Source: Leifsonia sp. TF02-11
GTDB taxonomy: Bacteria > Actinomycetota > Actinomycetes > Actinomycetales > Microbacteriaceae
Length of the DNA: 64,000 nucleotides
Reading direction: 5' to 3'
NCBI RefSeq assembly: GCF_017565305.1
Contig: NZ_JAGEKP010000008.1
Coordinates: 124,001 to 188,000 of the forward strand
Both the position numbers and the translations under genes were made by a program. The notes under the pieces were generated by a model that was given only the letters and a program-made list of their open reading frames with translations, was not told the DNA's origin and did not search any database. Below are positions 53,909 through 62,390 of this stretch, in pieces. Within the stretch, counting starts at the first letter, position 1, and each line of letters starts with the position of its first letter.

Positions 53909-54523
53909 ATGACCCGCGTGGTAGCCGACATCACCGTCTCGCTCGACGGCTTCGCCACGGGGCCGGACGCCGGACCGGGAAACGGCCTCGGCACCGGAGG
54001 GGAACCCCTGCACCGGTGGGTGTTCTCTGACGACCCCGGCGAGCAGCGCATCCTCGCCGCCGCCACCGCGCGCTCTGGCGCCGTCGTCATGGGGCGCAGA
54101 CTGTTCGATGTCATCGATGCCCCCGACGGCTGGAGCGACGAGCTCGGCTACGGCGCGACGGAGGTCGGCACGCCCCGGTTCGTCGTCGTCACCAGTGTGG
54201 CACCCGAGCACGTGCGGCTGGCCGGGCTCGACTGGACGTTCGCGACCACGGGCCTCGCCGACGCGATCGCCGCCGCCCGCCGCAATGCCGAGGAGCGGTC
54301 GGCGGCGCAGGGAGCCGACCTCGACGTGGTGGTGATGGGCGGAGGCGCGCTCGTCGCGTCGGCCGTCGCGTCCGGCCTGGTCGACACCCTCATCCTCCAC
54401 CTGTCGCCGATCATCCTGGGCGCGGGGACGCCGCTGTTCGTGAACGCCCCACGGCGCACGCTGACGCAACGGGAGGTCGTGGTCACCCCGAACGCGACGC
54501 ACCTCACCTACGACGTCGATTGA
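53909..54523 (+). CDS. Dihydrofolate reductase/RibD C-terminal-like protein
   Basis: 204 residues. It carries VVADITVSLDGFATG at the N-terminus, VVMGRRLFDVIDAPDGW and VVVMGGGALVASAVASGL, typical of the RibD C-terminal/DHFR-like family (YyaP type). NADPH-dependent reductase fold; the substrate is unknown and it is not the housekeeping DHFR. It ends an ArsR-controlled three-gene operon. Confidence 0.9.
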   Translation: MTRVVADITVSLDGFATGPDAGPGNGLGTGGEPLHRWVFSDDPGEQRILAAATARSGAVVMGRRLFDVIDAPDGWSDELGYGATEVGTPRFVVVTSVAPEHVRLAGLDWTFATTGLADAIAAARRNAEERSAAQGADLDVVVMGGGALVASAVASGLVDTLILHLSPIILGAGTPLFVNAPRRTLTQREVVVTPNATHLTYDVD

Positions 54524-54638
54524 CGGCGGCGACCAGCGGCAGCGACTGGCGACGTCGATCGGTGTCCACCGATCGGTGGACACCGGTGACCACCGCCCGC
54601 CGGTGCCGCCACAGCGCGCGGCCGACGACGCTGGAGGC

Positions 54639-56255
54639 ATGAATTCCGCATCCTCGTCGAAGCCGGCGCTCGTCGGCCTCATCCTCGCCGTCTCGATGAC
54701 GACGATCGACCAGACGATCGTCGCGCTCTCCGCCCCGACCATCCAGCAGAACCTCGGCCTCAGCCACGACGGCATGCAGTGGGCGGTCAACGTCTACCTG
54801 CTCACGACCGCCGCGTTCTTCCTGCTCGGCGGCCGCGTCGCCGACGTCGTCGGGCACAAGCGGATGGCCCTCGTCGGCATCGCCGGCTTCGGCATCACCT
54901 CGCTGCTCTGCGGCCTGACCCCGTCCGGCGACCTCGCGGAGGCCTGGCTCGTCGGCGCCCGTGCGCTGCAGGGCGTCAGCGGGGCGATCATGTTCCCCGC
55001 CGCCATCGGCATCGTGGTCGAAGGCTTCCCGCGCGAGCGGCGCGGCAGGGCGATGGCGATCTTCTTCACCATCACCGGTGCGATGACCGCGGTCGGCCCG
55101 ATCGCGGGAGGCTACCTCACGCAGTGGACCTGGCGCTCGATCTTCTGGGTCAACGTGCCGATCGCCGTGGTCTCGTTCGTGATCGTCGCGCTCACCGCGC
55201 GGCCGTCCACGCGCCGCCGCGAGCGGATCGACTGGCTCGGCGCGGCCGTCGTGGCCGCCGGGATGGCCGCGCTCGTCTTCGGCCTCCAGCAGGCCAGCCC
55301 GTGGGGGTGGGGCAACCCGACCGTGCTGGCGAGCCTGATCGGCGGCGCGGTGCTGCTCGTGCTGTTCGGCCGGCTGCAGCTGCGCACGGCTCAGCCGCTC
55401 GTCCAGCTGCGGGCGTTCCGTGACCGCGGCGTCCTGTTCTCGCGCCTGGCGACGCTGTTCGCGTCCATCGCGTTCATGTCGGCGTTCTTCTTCCTCAGCG
55501 TGTGGGGCCAGGTGTCGCTGCAGCTGACGGCGATGGAGACCGGCATCCTGTTCCTCAAGTTCTTCATCGGCTTCGTCATCGGCAGCCGGATCGGCTCTGT
55601 GCGCTTCGACCGGCAGGGCGCGAAAGCGATGGTGCTGCTCGGCGGCGTCGTGGGCGCGGCCGGTTTCGTCTGGCTGGCGCTGGGCGCCACCGACCTCGGC
55701 GTGGACGGCTCGATCTTCTTCAACGCCCAGACCGCGCCGCTGGTGCTCGCCGGCGCCGGCATCGGCCTGATGTTCACCCCGGTGTCGACCGACGCCGTCA
55801 ACCGCGCGGCCGGTGCGACCTACGGCGAGGCGTCCGCGCTGACCCAGACGATGAAGAACTTCGGAGGCGCGCTCGGCATCGCGGTCTTCTCGACGATCGT
55901 GACCTCCCGGCTGACCGACCTCCTCACCGCCTCGTTCGCGAAGTTCGGCGGCTCCGCGGCGAACGCGCAGGACGCCGTGAACCAGATCAGCGGCGCCTCC
56001 GATCGATCGAGCGCGCTGTCGACGCTGCCGCACGTCGTCCAGGAGCAGATTCTGCACGCCGTCCGGTCCGACTACGCGTCGGCCGTGCAGTGCGCGTTCT
56101 GGGGCATGGCGGCGGCGATGGCGGTCGTCGCGGTGATCGGGCTGCTCTACCCGGCAGGGCGCACGTCGCTGCCGGAGGGTGACGAGCGCGGGCAGGCCGG
56201 AGCATCGCCGGAGGCCGCCGCGACCGCCTCCGGCGCCGAGAACGCTACAGTCTGA
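54639..56255 (+). CDS. DHA2-family MFS exporter
   Basis: 538 residues, 14 predicted membrane helices, ATG with CTGGAGGC upstream. Motif C-like and loop parts: LILAVSMTTIDQTIVALSAP and GGRVADVVGHKRMAL. The C-terminal tail is Ala/Glu-rich. It starts a three-gene operon with a histidine kinase (2-bp gap) and response regulator (ATGA), suggesting that the two-component system senses the exported compound or its effect. Confidence 0.92.
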   Translation: MNSASSSKPALVGLILAVSMTTIDQTIVALSAPTIQQNLGLSHDGMQWAVNVYLLTTAAFFLLGGRVADVVGHKRMALVGIAGFGITSLLCGLTPSGDLAEAWLVGARALQGVSGAIMFPAAIGIVVEGFPRERRGRAMAIFFTITGAMTAVGPIAGGYLTQWTWRSIFWVNVPIAVVSFVIVALTARPSTRRRERIDWLGAAVVAAGMAALVFGLQQASPWGWGNPTVLASLIGGAVLLVLFGRLQLRTAQPLVQLRAFRDRGVLFSRLATLFASIAFMSAFFFLSVWGQVSLQLTAMETGILFLKFFIGFVIGSRIGSVRFDRQGAKAMVLLGGVVGAAGFVWLALGATDLGVDGSIFFNAQTAPLVLAGAGIGLMFTPVSTDAVNRAAGATYGEASALTQTMKNFGGALGIAVFSTIVTSRLTDLLTASFAKFGGSAANAQDAVNQISGASDRSSALSTLPHVVQEQILHAVRSDYASAVQCAFWGMAAAMAVVAVIGLLYPAGRTSLPEGDERGQAGASPEAAATASGAENATV

Positions 56256-56257
56256 AC

Positions 56258-57478
56258 GTGTCCCGCCCGTCCGACCTCATCGACGACCGCCCGTCCGACC
56301 GGGTCGACGACCGCTGGTTCGGCGACTGGATCGGCTACTCCGCCGCCGCCACCGTCGCCTCCGTCGTGCTGGTCCTGGCGAACCCGTACACCGGGCTCGC
56401 CAGGACTCTGACGGCCGCCGGCCTGATCCTCGCGCTCCTCCCCGTCTACTGGTTCGTCGCCCGGCCCAGCCGTGCGGGGGTCCGCTCGAACACCTGGCGC
56501 TCGTGGACCTACGTCGGGCTCGCCACCGCGGTCTACTTCGTGGCCTACGGACTCAACAACTGGTCCAACGTGGCCCTCTTCGCGCTGTCCCCGCAGTTCT
56601 TCCTGATGCTGTCGGCGGTGCCCGCCGCGATCGCGATCGTCGTGCTCAACCTGGGCGGGGTCGGGGTGCGCTGGCTCGTCGGGGACCTCGCTCCCGGCGA
56701 CGTGGCCTCCACGCTCGGCATGACGCTGCTCGTGATCGCTGTGTCGATCTACTTCAGCAACCGCATCACCGCCGTCACCAAGCAGAGCAGGGAGCGCGGG
56801 CTGCTCATCGAACGGCTGCGCGAACAGCAGCGCGAGATCGCCGAGCTCTCCGAGCAGCAAGGTGCGGCGGCCGAGCGCGAGCGGATCGCACGGGAGATGC
56901 ACGACACCCTCGCGCAGGGGTTCACGAGCATCGTGACCCTGGGCCACGCGGTGCAGGGAGAACTGGAGGCCGACCCCGCCTCCGCGCGTCGGCATGTGGA
57001 GCTGATGACCGAGACCGCGCAGGAGAACCTCCAGGAGTCGCGGCGCATCATCGCGGCCCTCACCCCCGGACGGCTGGCCGACTCCACCCTCGACCAGGCG
57101 CTCGCCCGGGTCGCCGCGCGCTTCGGCGACGAGACCGGGGTCCCGGTCGGCTTTCACGTGGTCGGCACGCCGAGAGCGGCGTCCGCGTCCGTCGAGGTGG
57201 TCGCCCTCCGGGTGTTCCAGGAGGCGCTCGCGAACGTGCGCAAGCACGCCGCCGCCCGAACGGTCGAGGCGTCGCTCGGTTACGAGCCGGAGGCGCTCCG
57301 GCTCAGCGTGCGCGACGACGGCCGGGGCTTCGACCCGACCGCGCCGCGGGACGGCTTCGGCATCGACGGGATGTCGTCGCGGGTCCGTGAGGCCGGAGGG
57401 ACGTTCGACCTCGCGAGCGCCGCGGGCGAGGGCACTCGGCTGGTGGTCCGGCTCCCGACGGTGGAGGACGCTCGATGA
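56258..57478 (+). CDS. NarL-type sensor histidine kinase
   Basis: 406 residues from GTG 56258. About five or six membrane helices form the N-terminal sensor, then a coiled-coil linker (ERLREQQREIAELSEQQGAA). The HisKA_3 dimerisation domain has the phosphoacceptor in ERERIAREMHDTLAQGFT, followed by a HATPase domain (ALANVRKHAAA, RDDGRGFDP). Coupled to the response regulator by ATGA and to the exporter by a 2-bp gap. Confidence 0.93.
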   Translation: MSRPSDLIDDRPSDRVDDRWFGDWIGYSAAATVASVVLVLANPYTGLARTLTAAGLILALLPVYWFVARPSRAGVRSNTWRSWTYVGLATAVYFVAYGLNNWSNVALFALSPQFFLMLSAVPAAIAIVVLNLGGVGVRWLVGDLAPGDVASTLGMTLLVIAVSIYFSNRITAVTKQSRERGLLIERLREQQREIAELSEQQGAAAERERIAREMHDTLAQGFTSIVTLGHAVQGELEADPASARRHVELMTETAQENLQESRRIIAALTPGRLADSTLDQALARVAARFGDETGVPVGFHVVGTPRAASASVEVVALRVFQEALANVRKHAAARTVEASLGYEPEALRLSVRDDGRGFDPTAPRDGFGIDGMSSRVREAGGTFDLASAAGEGTRLVVRLPTVEDAR

Positions 57479-58101
57479 TCCGCATTCTGCTCGCCGACGA
57501 CCACCCCGTCGTGCGTGAGGGCATCCGCGGGATGCTCCAGGGCTACGACGACATCGAGGTGGTGGGCCAGGCCGGTAGCGGCCCGGAGGCGGTCTCGCTC
57601 GTCGCGTCGCTGCAACCCGACCTCGTGCTGATGGACCTGCGGATGCCGGGAGGCGACGGCGTCGCTGCGACGCGTGCGATCGCGGCAGGGCATCCCGGTA
57701 CGCGCGTCGTCGTGCTGACCACGTACGAGACGGATCAGGACATCCTGCGGGCCATCGAGGCCGGAGCCAGCGGCTACCTCCTCAAGGACATCGCGCCCGC
57801 CGAGCTCGCGCGCTCCGTCCGTGCCGCGGCCGCGGGGGAGACCGTGCTGGCGACGTCCGCCGCCTCCGCCCTGCTCGGGCGCTTGCAGGGCCGCGGGCAG
57901 GCGCCCGCGTTGTCGGCCCAGGAGGTCAAGGTGCTGCGGCTCGCTGCGGACGGCCTCACCAACGCGGCGATCGGCTCGGAGCTGTTCATCGGGGAGGCCA
58001 CGGTCAAGACGTACCTGGGCCGGGCGTACGAGAAGCTCGGCGTGTCCGACCGCACCTCTGCCGTACGGCGGGCGCTCGAGCTCGGCCTGCTCGACACGTA
58101 G
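57475..58101 (+). CDS. NarL/FixJ-type response regulator
   Basis: 208 residues. The receiver domain has LLADDHPVVREG, the phospho-acceptor Asp in VLMDLRMPGGDG and Lys in LLKDIAPAEL. The LuxR-type helix-turn-helix is LSAQEVKVLRLAADGLTN with EATVKTYLGRAYEKLG. It is the last gene of the exporter operon and is followed by a perfect hairpin. Confidence 0.94.
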   Translation: MIRILLADDHPVVREGIRGMLQGYDDIEVVGQAGSGPEAVSLVASLQPDLVLMDLRMPGGDGVAATRAIAAGHPGTRVVVLTTYETDQDILRAIEAGASGYLLKDIAPAELARSVRAAAAGETVLATSAASALLGRLQGRGQAPALSAQEVKVLRLAADGLTNAAIGSELFIGEATVKTYLGRAYEKLGVSDRTSAVRRALELGLLDT

Positions 58102-58120
58102 GCGTGTCTCCCGACACGCC
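58101..58120 (+). terminator. Hairpin after response regulator
   Basis: GGCGTGTC (58101-58108), TCCC loop, GACACGCC (58113-58120): a perfect 8-bp stem beginning at the last base of the stop codon. Probable terminator of the exporter/two-component operon. The following 150 bp up to 58270 hold no recognised gene. Confidence 0.65.
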
Positions 58121-58270
58121 GTCGCGGTGTGCGCAGCGGCGGGGTGTCGCGACCCATCGTGGTCTCGAGAGGTGGGGCGTTACGCTCGGTGCGACGCGCC
58201 GTCTCACCTGGTGGACGGGCCGCGTCTGGCGACAACGGCCGGCGGCCCGTCCTCCACACACCGAGAGGCT

Positions 58271-59308
58271 TCAGGGCATGGACAGCACGATCGTGCGGCC
58301 GGCCGGGCGCTGTTCCGCCAGGCGATGCGCCTCCCACACCGAGTCGAAGGGGACCACCTGCGGCTCGAACGGACGCAGCCGGCCGTCGGCGACGTCGTCG
58401 AGGAGCCCCGCGAGCAGCCGGCGGTAGGCGGCCCGCTTCCTGAGCACCCAGAACGGCACGGCGCAGACCACCTCGCGCGGATGGCCGAGACGGTGCAGCA
58501 CGGCGGAGGCGGTCCCGCGCACGGCGGAGGCGGTCCCGCGCACGGCGTCCTCGCGCTCGTGGCCCGCGCGACCGGCGAAGGCGGTGTGCACGACGACGCC
58601 GTTCGGGTCGACCGTGTCGCGGACGCGCGGCGACCCCGAGTGATCGATCGCGGCTCCCACAGCGCCGCCGGCCAGTTCGCGGGCGCGAGCCGGCCAGTCG
58701 GGGTGGCGGTAGTCGGCGAGCGGCACCTCCAGGCCGTGCGCGGCGAGCGTCGGGGGGAGGGCGGAGCCGGTTCCCACGACGACGCGGCCATCCCGCAGGG
58801 CGAGCTGCGCCACGAGCGAGCCGACGGCTCCGCTGACGCCCTCCACCAGGATGCTGCGAGCCGGGCCCGCGTAGCGCAGCGCGACCGCCGCGGTCACCGC
58901 GTTGAGTGGGAGGGTCGCCGCGCCCTCCGAGCTCAACGCGTCGGGAACGGCGACGAGGAACGTCGGCGACAGCACCAGGCGCGTCGCGTGCGTGCCCATC
59001 CGCGGCAGCACGCCGGCGACGCGCGACCCGGTGCGCAGACCGAGCGCTACCGACACCGCGGACTCCGACTCCAGCACGCCGACGAAGTCGTAGCCCGACA
59101 CGAAGCCCGGCCACGGCTGGAGCACATACTCGCCGCGTCGGGCCAGCACGTCGGTCGAGGTGAGCGACGCGTGGGTGACCCGCACGGCCACCTCGTTGCC
59201 TCGCGGCGGGTGCTGGCTCTCGTGCGCGATGGCAACGGCCGAGGAGTCCCCGAAGCGCACCACCCGTGCGGCGGAACGCTGCGCCGATGCGGACCCCCGG
59301 CTCGCCAT
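58271..59308 (-). CDS. MDR-family oxidoreductase with internal 7-residue duplication
   Basis: 345 residues of the zinc-free quinone-oxidoreductase type: GroES-like region HASLTSTDVLARRGEYVL and Rossmann motif VEGVSGAVGSLVAQLALRDG. Residues VRGTASA are present twice in a row, encoded by two exact 21-bp copies at 58501-58542, a recent in-frame duplication. It starts 3 bp after the GNAT gene stop, forming a two-gene operon. Substrate unknown. Confidence 0.88.
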   Translation of the reverse strand: MASRGSASAQRSAARVVRFGDSSAVAIAHESQHPPRGNEVAVRVTHASLTSTDVLARRGEYVLQPWPGFVSGYDFVGVLESESAVSVALGLRTGSRVAGVLPRMGTHATRLVLSPTFLVAVPDALSSEGAATLPLNAVTAAVALRYAGPARSILVEGVSGAVGSLVAQLALRDGRVVVGTGSALPPTLAAHGLEVPLADYRHPDWPARARELAGGAVGAAIDHSGSPRVRDTVDPNGVVVHTAFAGRAGHEREDAVRGTASAVRGTASAVLHRLGHPREVVCAVPFWVLRKRAAYRRLLAGLLDDVADGRLRPFEPQVVPFDSVWEAHRLAEQRPAGRTIVLSMP

Positions 59309-59311
59309 CGC

Positions 59312-59605
59312 TCAGCCGGCGCGCTGCTGCAGCAGGCCGGCCCGCTCGGGGTGGGCCTCGAACCAGTCGGCGACATACCAGCACATCGGCACGATCCGGC
59401 GGTCGGAGGTGCGCTCGATGTCGTCGACGGCGTAGGCGACCAGGTCTGCGGCGTAGCCCTTGCCACGATGCGCGGGCACCGTGAACGCGCGGGTCAGCGA
59501 GATCGAGCCGCCCAGAATGCTGTAGTCGAGGACGCCGACCAGCTCGCCGTCGATCCGCATCGCGTAGCGGTTGGCGTCGGTCTCGTCGGTGAACTCGGTG
59601 GACAT
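59312..59605 (-). CDS. Small GNAT-family N-acetyltransferase
   Basis: 97 residues, ATG 59605. It belongs to the short YjdJ-like GNAT group: NRYAMRIDGELVGVLDYSI, the acetyl-CoA loop FTVPAHRGKGYAADLV, and CWYVADWFEAHPE. The usual length of the group is about 95-100, so it is complete. Target unknown. First gene of the operon with the MDR oxidoreductase. Confidence 0.92.
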   Translation of the reverse strand: MSTEFTDETDANRYAMRIDGELVGVLDYSILGGSISLTRAFTVPAHRGKGYAADLVAYAVDDIERTSDRRIVPMCWYVADWFEAHPERAGLLQQRAG

Positions 59606-59776
59606 GCGCCCATCGTACGACCGTCGCGGGAGGAACGGAGGGGAGGTATCGTGAAAGACGTGGGACCCGACCCGCACCGTCCGGGCACCCCCACGCATTC
59701 CGCGTTCGAGCTGCAGCAGGCCAGGCCGCGTGCGTCACCCGTCGCGCGCGCCGCGAGACACGCTGGAGCCCTCCCT

Positions 59777-60556
59777 GTGACGACCGAGAACCCGTCGCCC
59801 GCACTGTCCACCGCCCACCAGGCCCTGCTCGAGCAGGTGCCGATCGGTGAGCACTCCGTGATCGAGACGGAGGTCGTCGAGTACGAACACGAGGGCGTCC
59901 CGCTGGAGGGCTACCTCGCCAGGGATGTGCAGGCGGACGAGCGGCGCCCCGCCGTACTGATCCTGCACGACTGGAACGGCGTGGGCGACAACGTGCGGAT
60001 GCGCGCGCAGATGCTGGCCCGCTGCGGCTACGTCGCGTTCGCGGCCGATCTCTACGGCGCGGACGTGCGGCCCAGCGGCGACGAGGCGCCGAAGGTCGCC
60101 GGCCGCTACTACGGCGACCTCGCCCTGCTGCGCTCGCGCGTTGCCGCCGGCTTCAGCTGGCTGCAGCAGCACCCGGCGGTCGACCCGGCGCGCCTGGCCG
60201 TGATCGGCTACTGCTTCGGCGGCACCGCCGCCCTCGAGTTCGCACGCACCGGCGCCCCGGCTCGCGGCGTGGTCTCGTTCCACGGCGGGCTGATCGCACA
60301 CGACCCCTCCGATGCGGCCGCGATCGCGGCCTCCCTGCTGGTCCTGACGGGCGGCTCCGACCCCGCCGTACCCGACGACGCGGTGGCCGCGTTCGAGAAC
60401 GAACTGCGTGCGGCACCGCACGTGGACTGGCAGTTGACCACCTATTCGGGAGCGCCGCACGCGTTCACGATCCCGGGAACCGACCGCTACCGCCCCCTCG
60501 CCGACGCCCGCAGCTGGCGCGCACTGGTGTGCTTCCTCGACGAGATCTTCGCCTGA
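59777..60556 (+). CDS. Dienelactone hydrolase family protein
   Basis: 259 residues of the alpha/beta-hydrolase fold. The Cys-Asp-His triad of the family is visible: GYCFGGTAALEF (Cys), TGGSDPAVPDD (Asp) and SGAPHAFTIPG (His). It hydrolyses an ester or lactone; the exact substrate is unknown. The start is uncertain: GTG 59777 gives the family length, but GTG 59651, preceded by GGAGGTATC, would add 42 residues of low-similarity sequence and has the stronger ribosome site. Confidence 0.85.
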   Translation: MTTENPSPALSTAHQALLEQVPIGEHSVIETEVVEYEHEGVPLEGYLARDVQADERRPAVLILHDWNGVGDNVRMRAQMLARCGYVAFAADLYGADVRPSGDEAPKVAGRYYGDLALLRSRVAAGFSWLQQHPAVDPARLAVIGYCFGGTAALEFARTGAPARGVVSFHGGLIAHDPSDAAAIAASLLVLTGGSDPAVPDDAVAAFENELRAAPHVDWQLTTYSGAPHAFTIPGTDRYRPLADARSWRALVCFLDEIFA

Positions 60557-60577
60557 CCCCAGCGGAGGCCGCTTCAA

Positions 60578-60607
60578 TTGGCGGTCTGCGAAAGGGTCAT
60601 GTAAGCT
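60578..60607 (+). promoter_or_regulatory. Candidate promoter of tRNA-Arg
   Basis: TTGGCG (60578-60583), an 18-bp spacer, and TAAGCT (60602-60607), 33 bp before the tRNA. Reasonable spacing and context; the -10 is a partial match. Confidence 0.4.
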
Positions 60608-60639
60608 CTAACAGGCCCGCGCGACGAACGGCGGGTCAT

Positions 60640-60712
60640 GCGCCACTAGCTCAACGGATAGAGCATCTGACTACGGATCAGAAGGTTGGGGGTTCGAATC
60701 CCTCGTGGCGCA
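60640..60712 (+). tRNA. tRNA-Arg (anticodon ACG)
   Basis: 73 bases. Acceptor arms GCGCCAC (60640-60646) and GTGGCGC (60705-60711) pair perfectly; the discriminator is A. The anticodon stem-loop is CTGACTACGGATCAG with anticodon ACG. The T-loop GGTTCGAATCC is canonical. No CCA is encoded. The stretch after it is accessory, but no integrase gene or repeated tRNA end marks it as an integration site. Confidence 0.97.
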
Positions 60713-60780
60713 CAGGATGTACGAAGTGCTGGAGCCGAAAGTGGAGCCGATCGGCCAAGTTAGCTGATTCCCCAGAGCGC

Positions 60781-61005
60781 TCAGAGCACCAGCAAGGAGC
60801 TCGCCGAGACGCCAGCGCGACGCGCGAGCGTCAGCAGGTTGGACACGGTCAAGGGGGCGTCGCCAGCGAGCGCCTGGTCGAGTTCGGTCGGGTCCGCATC
60901 GATCGATGCTGCCGCCGCGGCGATGCTGACGCCAGCCGTCGTAAGTGCGGCGTGCAGGGATGCTCCGACGACCGCTGGTCTGTTGGGCGGGCGCAGGTCG
61001 TTCAT
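60781..61005 (-). CDS. Small helix-turn-helix-like protein
   Basis: 74 residues, ATG 61005 preceded by GGAGGAATCC. The middle is Ala-rich and looks like a short lambda-repressor-type helical bundle (LHAALTTAGVSIAAAAASI, SNLLTLARRAGVSASSLL). It resembles small XRE-like proteins of mobile elements. It lies between the tRNA and a second small HTH gene. The 175-bp gap upstream has no recognisable gene. Confidence 0.55.
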   Translation of the reverse strand: MNDLRPPNRPAVVGASLHAALTTAGVSIAAAAASIDADPTELDQALAGDAPLTVSNLLTLARRAGVSASSLLVL

Positions 61006-61180
61006 GTGGGGGATTCCTCCAAACGCAGAGTGAGAATCTGCTGATGTTCCTGAGGAATCGTATGCACTCTCGGCGGCGCTACGATGCGCACGAAGGGTAG
61101 ACGGGAAGGTTTGTCCGCCGCAGAACTTCCCCGAGAAATCAACCCAGGCTCGCGTTTCGCGACCCCCGGAATGGGGTAGA

Positions 61181-61435
61181 TTAATCGTCCGCCAGCGCCT
61201 CGCGCACGACCTCGACCGGATCGAGACCGAGGACCGAGCACAACTCGGCGAACTCGTCGAGGTTGAGCGAACGTTCGCCGGCGAGGTACTTCGACATCTG
61301 CGACTGGCTCTGCCCGATCGCATCACCGAGAGCCGCCTGCGTGAGCTTCGACTCCTCGAATGCCACGCGAATCACCGCCGCCACGGAGCGCGAGAAGGGG
61401 CCGCCGGGGAGGGTGGCCCGCGCGCGCTTCGACAT
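61181..61435 (-). CDS. Small XRE-family regulator
   Basis: 84 residues, ATG 61435. The helix-turn-helix is clear: LTQAALGDAIGQSQSQMSKYL followed by AGERSLNLDEFAELCSVLGL (parts of a longer run). A longer frame from a TTG at 61513 would run through a perfect dyad and is rejected. The upstream dyads (61488-61502 and 61540-61560) lie between it and the divergent lipoprotein gene. Confidence 0.85.
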   Translation of the reverse strand: MSKRARATLPGGPFSRSVAAVIRVAFEESKLTQAALGDAIGQSQSQMSKYLAGERSLNLDEFAELCSVLGLDPVEVVREALADD

Positions 61436-61460
61436 CGCCCCGAAGCTATCGGCCTCGCCT

Positions 61461-61560
61461 ACCCCCTGAGCGGGGGTTACACGGTCGAGTTCACTGTGAA
61501 CTATGATCGCCAATCATGTTCACCAGTTCGCCGCGTCGCTACGCCCCCCAGAGGGGCGTA
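61461..61560. promoter_or_regulatory. Three palindromes between XRE and lipoprotein genes
   Basis: ACCCCC-TGAGC-GGGGGT (61461-61477), the perfect AGTTCAC-T-GTGAACT (61488-61502) and the perfect TACGCCCC-CCAGA-GGGGCGTA (61540-61560) occur within 100 bp. The middle one has the form of an XRE-repressor operator. Confidence 0.6.
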
Positions 61561-61593
61561 CCGACGCGTCTGCGCGACCGATAGCATCGCGCC

Positions 61594-62106
61594 ATGAAGA
61601 AACTTGCGCTCGGCGCCGTGCTTCTCGTCGTCGGGCTCGCTCTCACCGCGTGCTCGGCAGCAGCCGCTCCGAAGACTGCCCCCACGCACACACCTATCCC
61701 GGTCGCTGAGGATGCTGCGCTGATCGCGAAGCGGATCAAAGGATGCTCGGACGTACAGTCCGCCGACATAGCCAAGGGTGGGCCAGCGCTCGCATCGACC
61801 GCGACGTGCACGATCGACGGGCACACGGTGAACATCAACTCCTGGGCCAGCAGCGACGATGCGAACCTCGACACGGTCCTCGCGCAGGATGCCCGCGACG
61901 TCTACTACGCTCGCGGCGACGCCTGGACGGTGACGCTCGGCGACGACCCAACGCTGCAATACCAACTCACGAACCAAGCCGACAAGCTGCTCGCCGACGC
62001 CTTCGGTGGCCCCAACGCGTCACCCGCCGACGCGTCAGCGGAGCAGCATGTCGCCAAGGTCGCGGTCGCTTCTCTCGGCGGCCAGGTTCACCACTTCACG
62101 CCGTAG
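61594..62106 (+). CDS. Hypothetical lipoprotein
   Basis: 170 residues. A lipoprotein signal peptide (GAVLLVVGLALTAC) has its lipobox LTAC with Cys20. The mature part has two further Cys (GCSDVQ and TATCTID) that could form a disulphide. Not recognised by family; such small lipoproteins are frequent in actinobacterial accessory DNA. It is divergent from the XRE regulator and followed by a strong terminator. Confidence 0.75.
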   Translation: MKKLALGAVLLVVGLALTACSAAAAPKTAPTHTPIPVAEDAALIAKRIKGCSDVQSADIAKGGPALASTATCTIDGHTVNINSWASSDDANLDTVLAQDARDVYYARGDAWTVTLGDDPTLQYQLTNQADKLLADAFGGPNASPADASAEQHVAKVAVASLGGQVHHFTP

Positions 62107-62136
62107 AGCGACGGGGTTGACACCTGAAACGCAGAA

Positions 62137-62185
62137 GGCCGCCCCGCCAACCTCCGACGAGGTGGGCGGGGCGGTCTTCTTTCAT
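62137..62185. terminator. Strong bidirectional terminator
   Basis: An 18-bp stem (62137-62154 with 62159-62176, one mismatch and one G-T pair) and a 4-base loop, followed by CTTCTTTC on the plus strand. On the minus strand it is followed by CTTCTG. It ends the lipoprotein transcript and, before the IS insertion, the short minus-strand gene at 62182-63705. Confidence 0.85.
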
Positions 62186-62210
62186 TGGCAGCTGTCCTTA
62201 CCGTTGAGCA

Positions 62211-62390
62211 CGCGGGCTTGAAGCGTTCGTAGGCTTCGAGACGCGCCAGGGTTTCCGGGCATGGCTGGCAGCTTTCTGTCATCTGATGGCTCAATGCGAT
62301 TTGCCACTCGGTTTCCCGCAACGGCACGACCGCTCATTGAGAAATGCGAACGAATCGCTGTGTAAGGACTTGTCGGCTTGGTCGTTGGTG
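62211..62390 (+). ncRNA. Candidate bridge RNA of the IS110 element
   Basis: The non-coding left end has three visible parts. A 5' hairpin is at 62217-62240. A target-type internal loop is closed by TGGC (62262-62265) with GCCA (62303-62306). A donor-type loop is closed by ACGACC (62326-62331) with GGTCGT (62380-62385). The first loop contains TGGCAGCTTTC (62266-62276), which matches the left target flank plus core at 10 of 11 bases, and CAATGCGA (62292-62299), which pairs with the right flank at 7 of 8. The second contains ATTGAGAA (62336-62343), identical to the right end of the element, and GTAAGGA (62362-62368), the exact complement of core plus left end. The boundaries of the RNA itself are estimated. 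Confidence 0.75.

Noticed and set aside
59651-59776. 42-residue N-terminal extension of the dienelactone hydrolase
   Set aside because: The ribosome site is good, but the extra sequence is unlike the family and the usual length fits the GTG at 59777; kept only as an alternative.
60640-62180. Genomic island integrated at tRNA-Arg
   Set aside because: No integrase gene and no second copy of the tRNA 3' end were found within the window; the gene content is suggestive but not sufficient.
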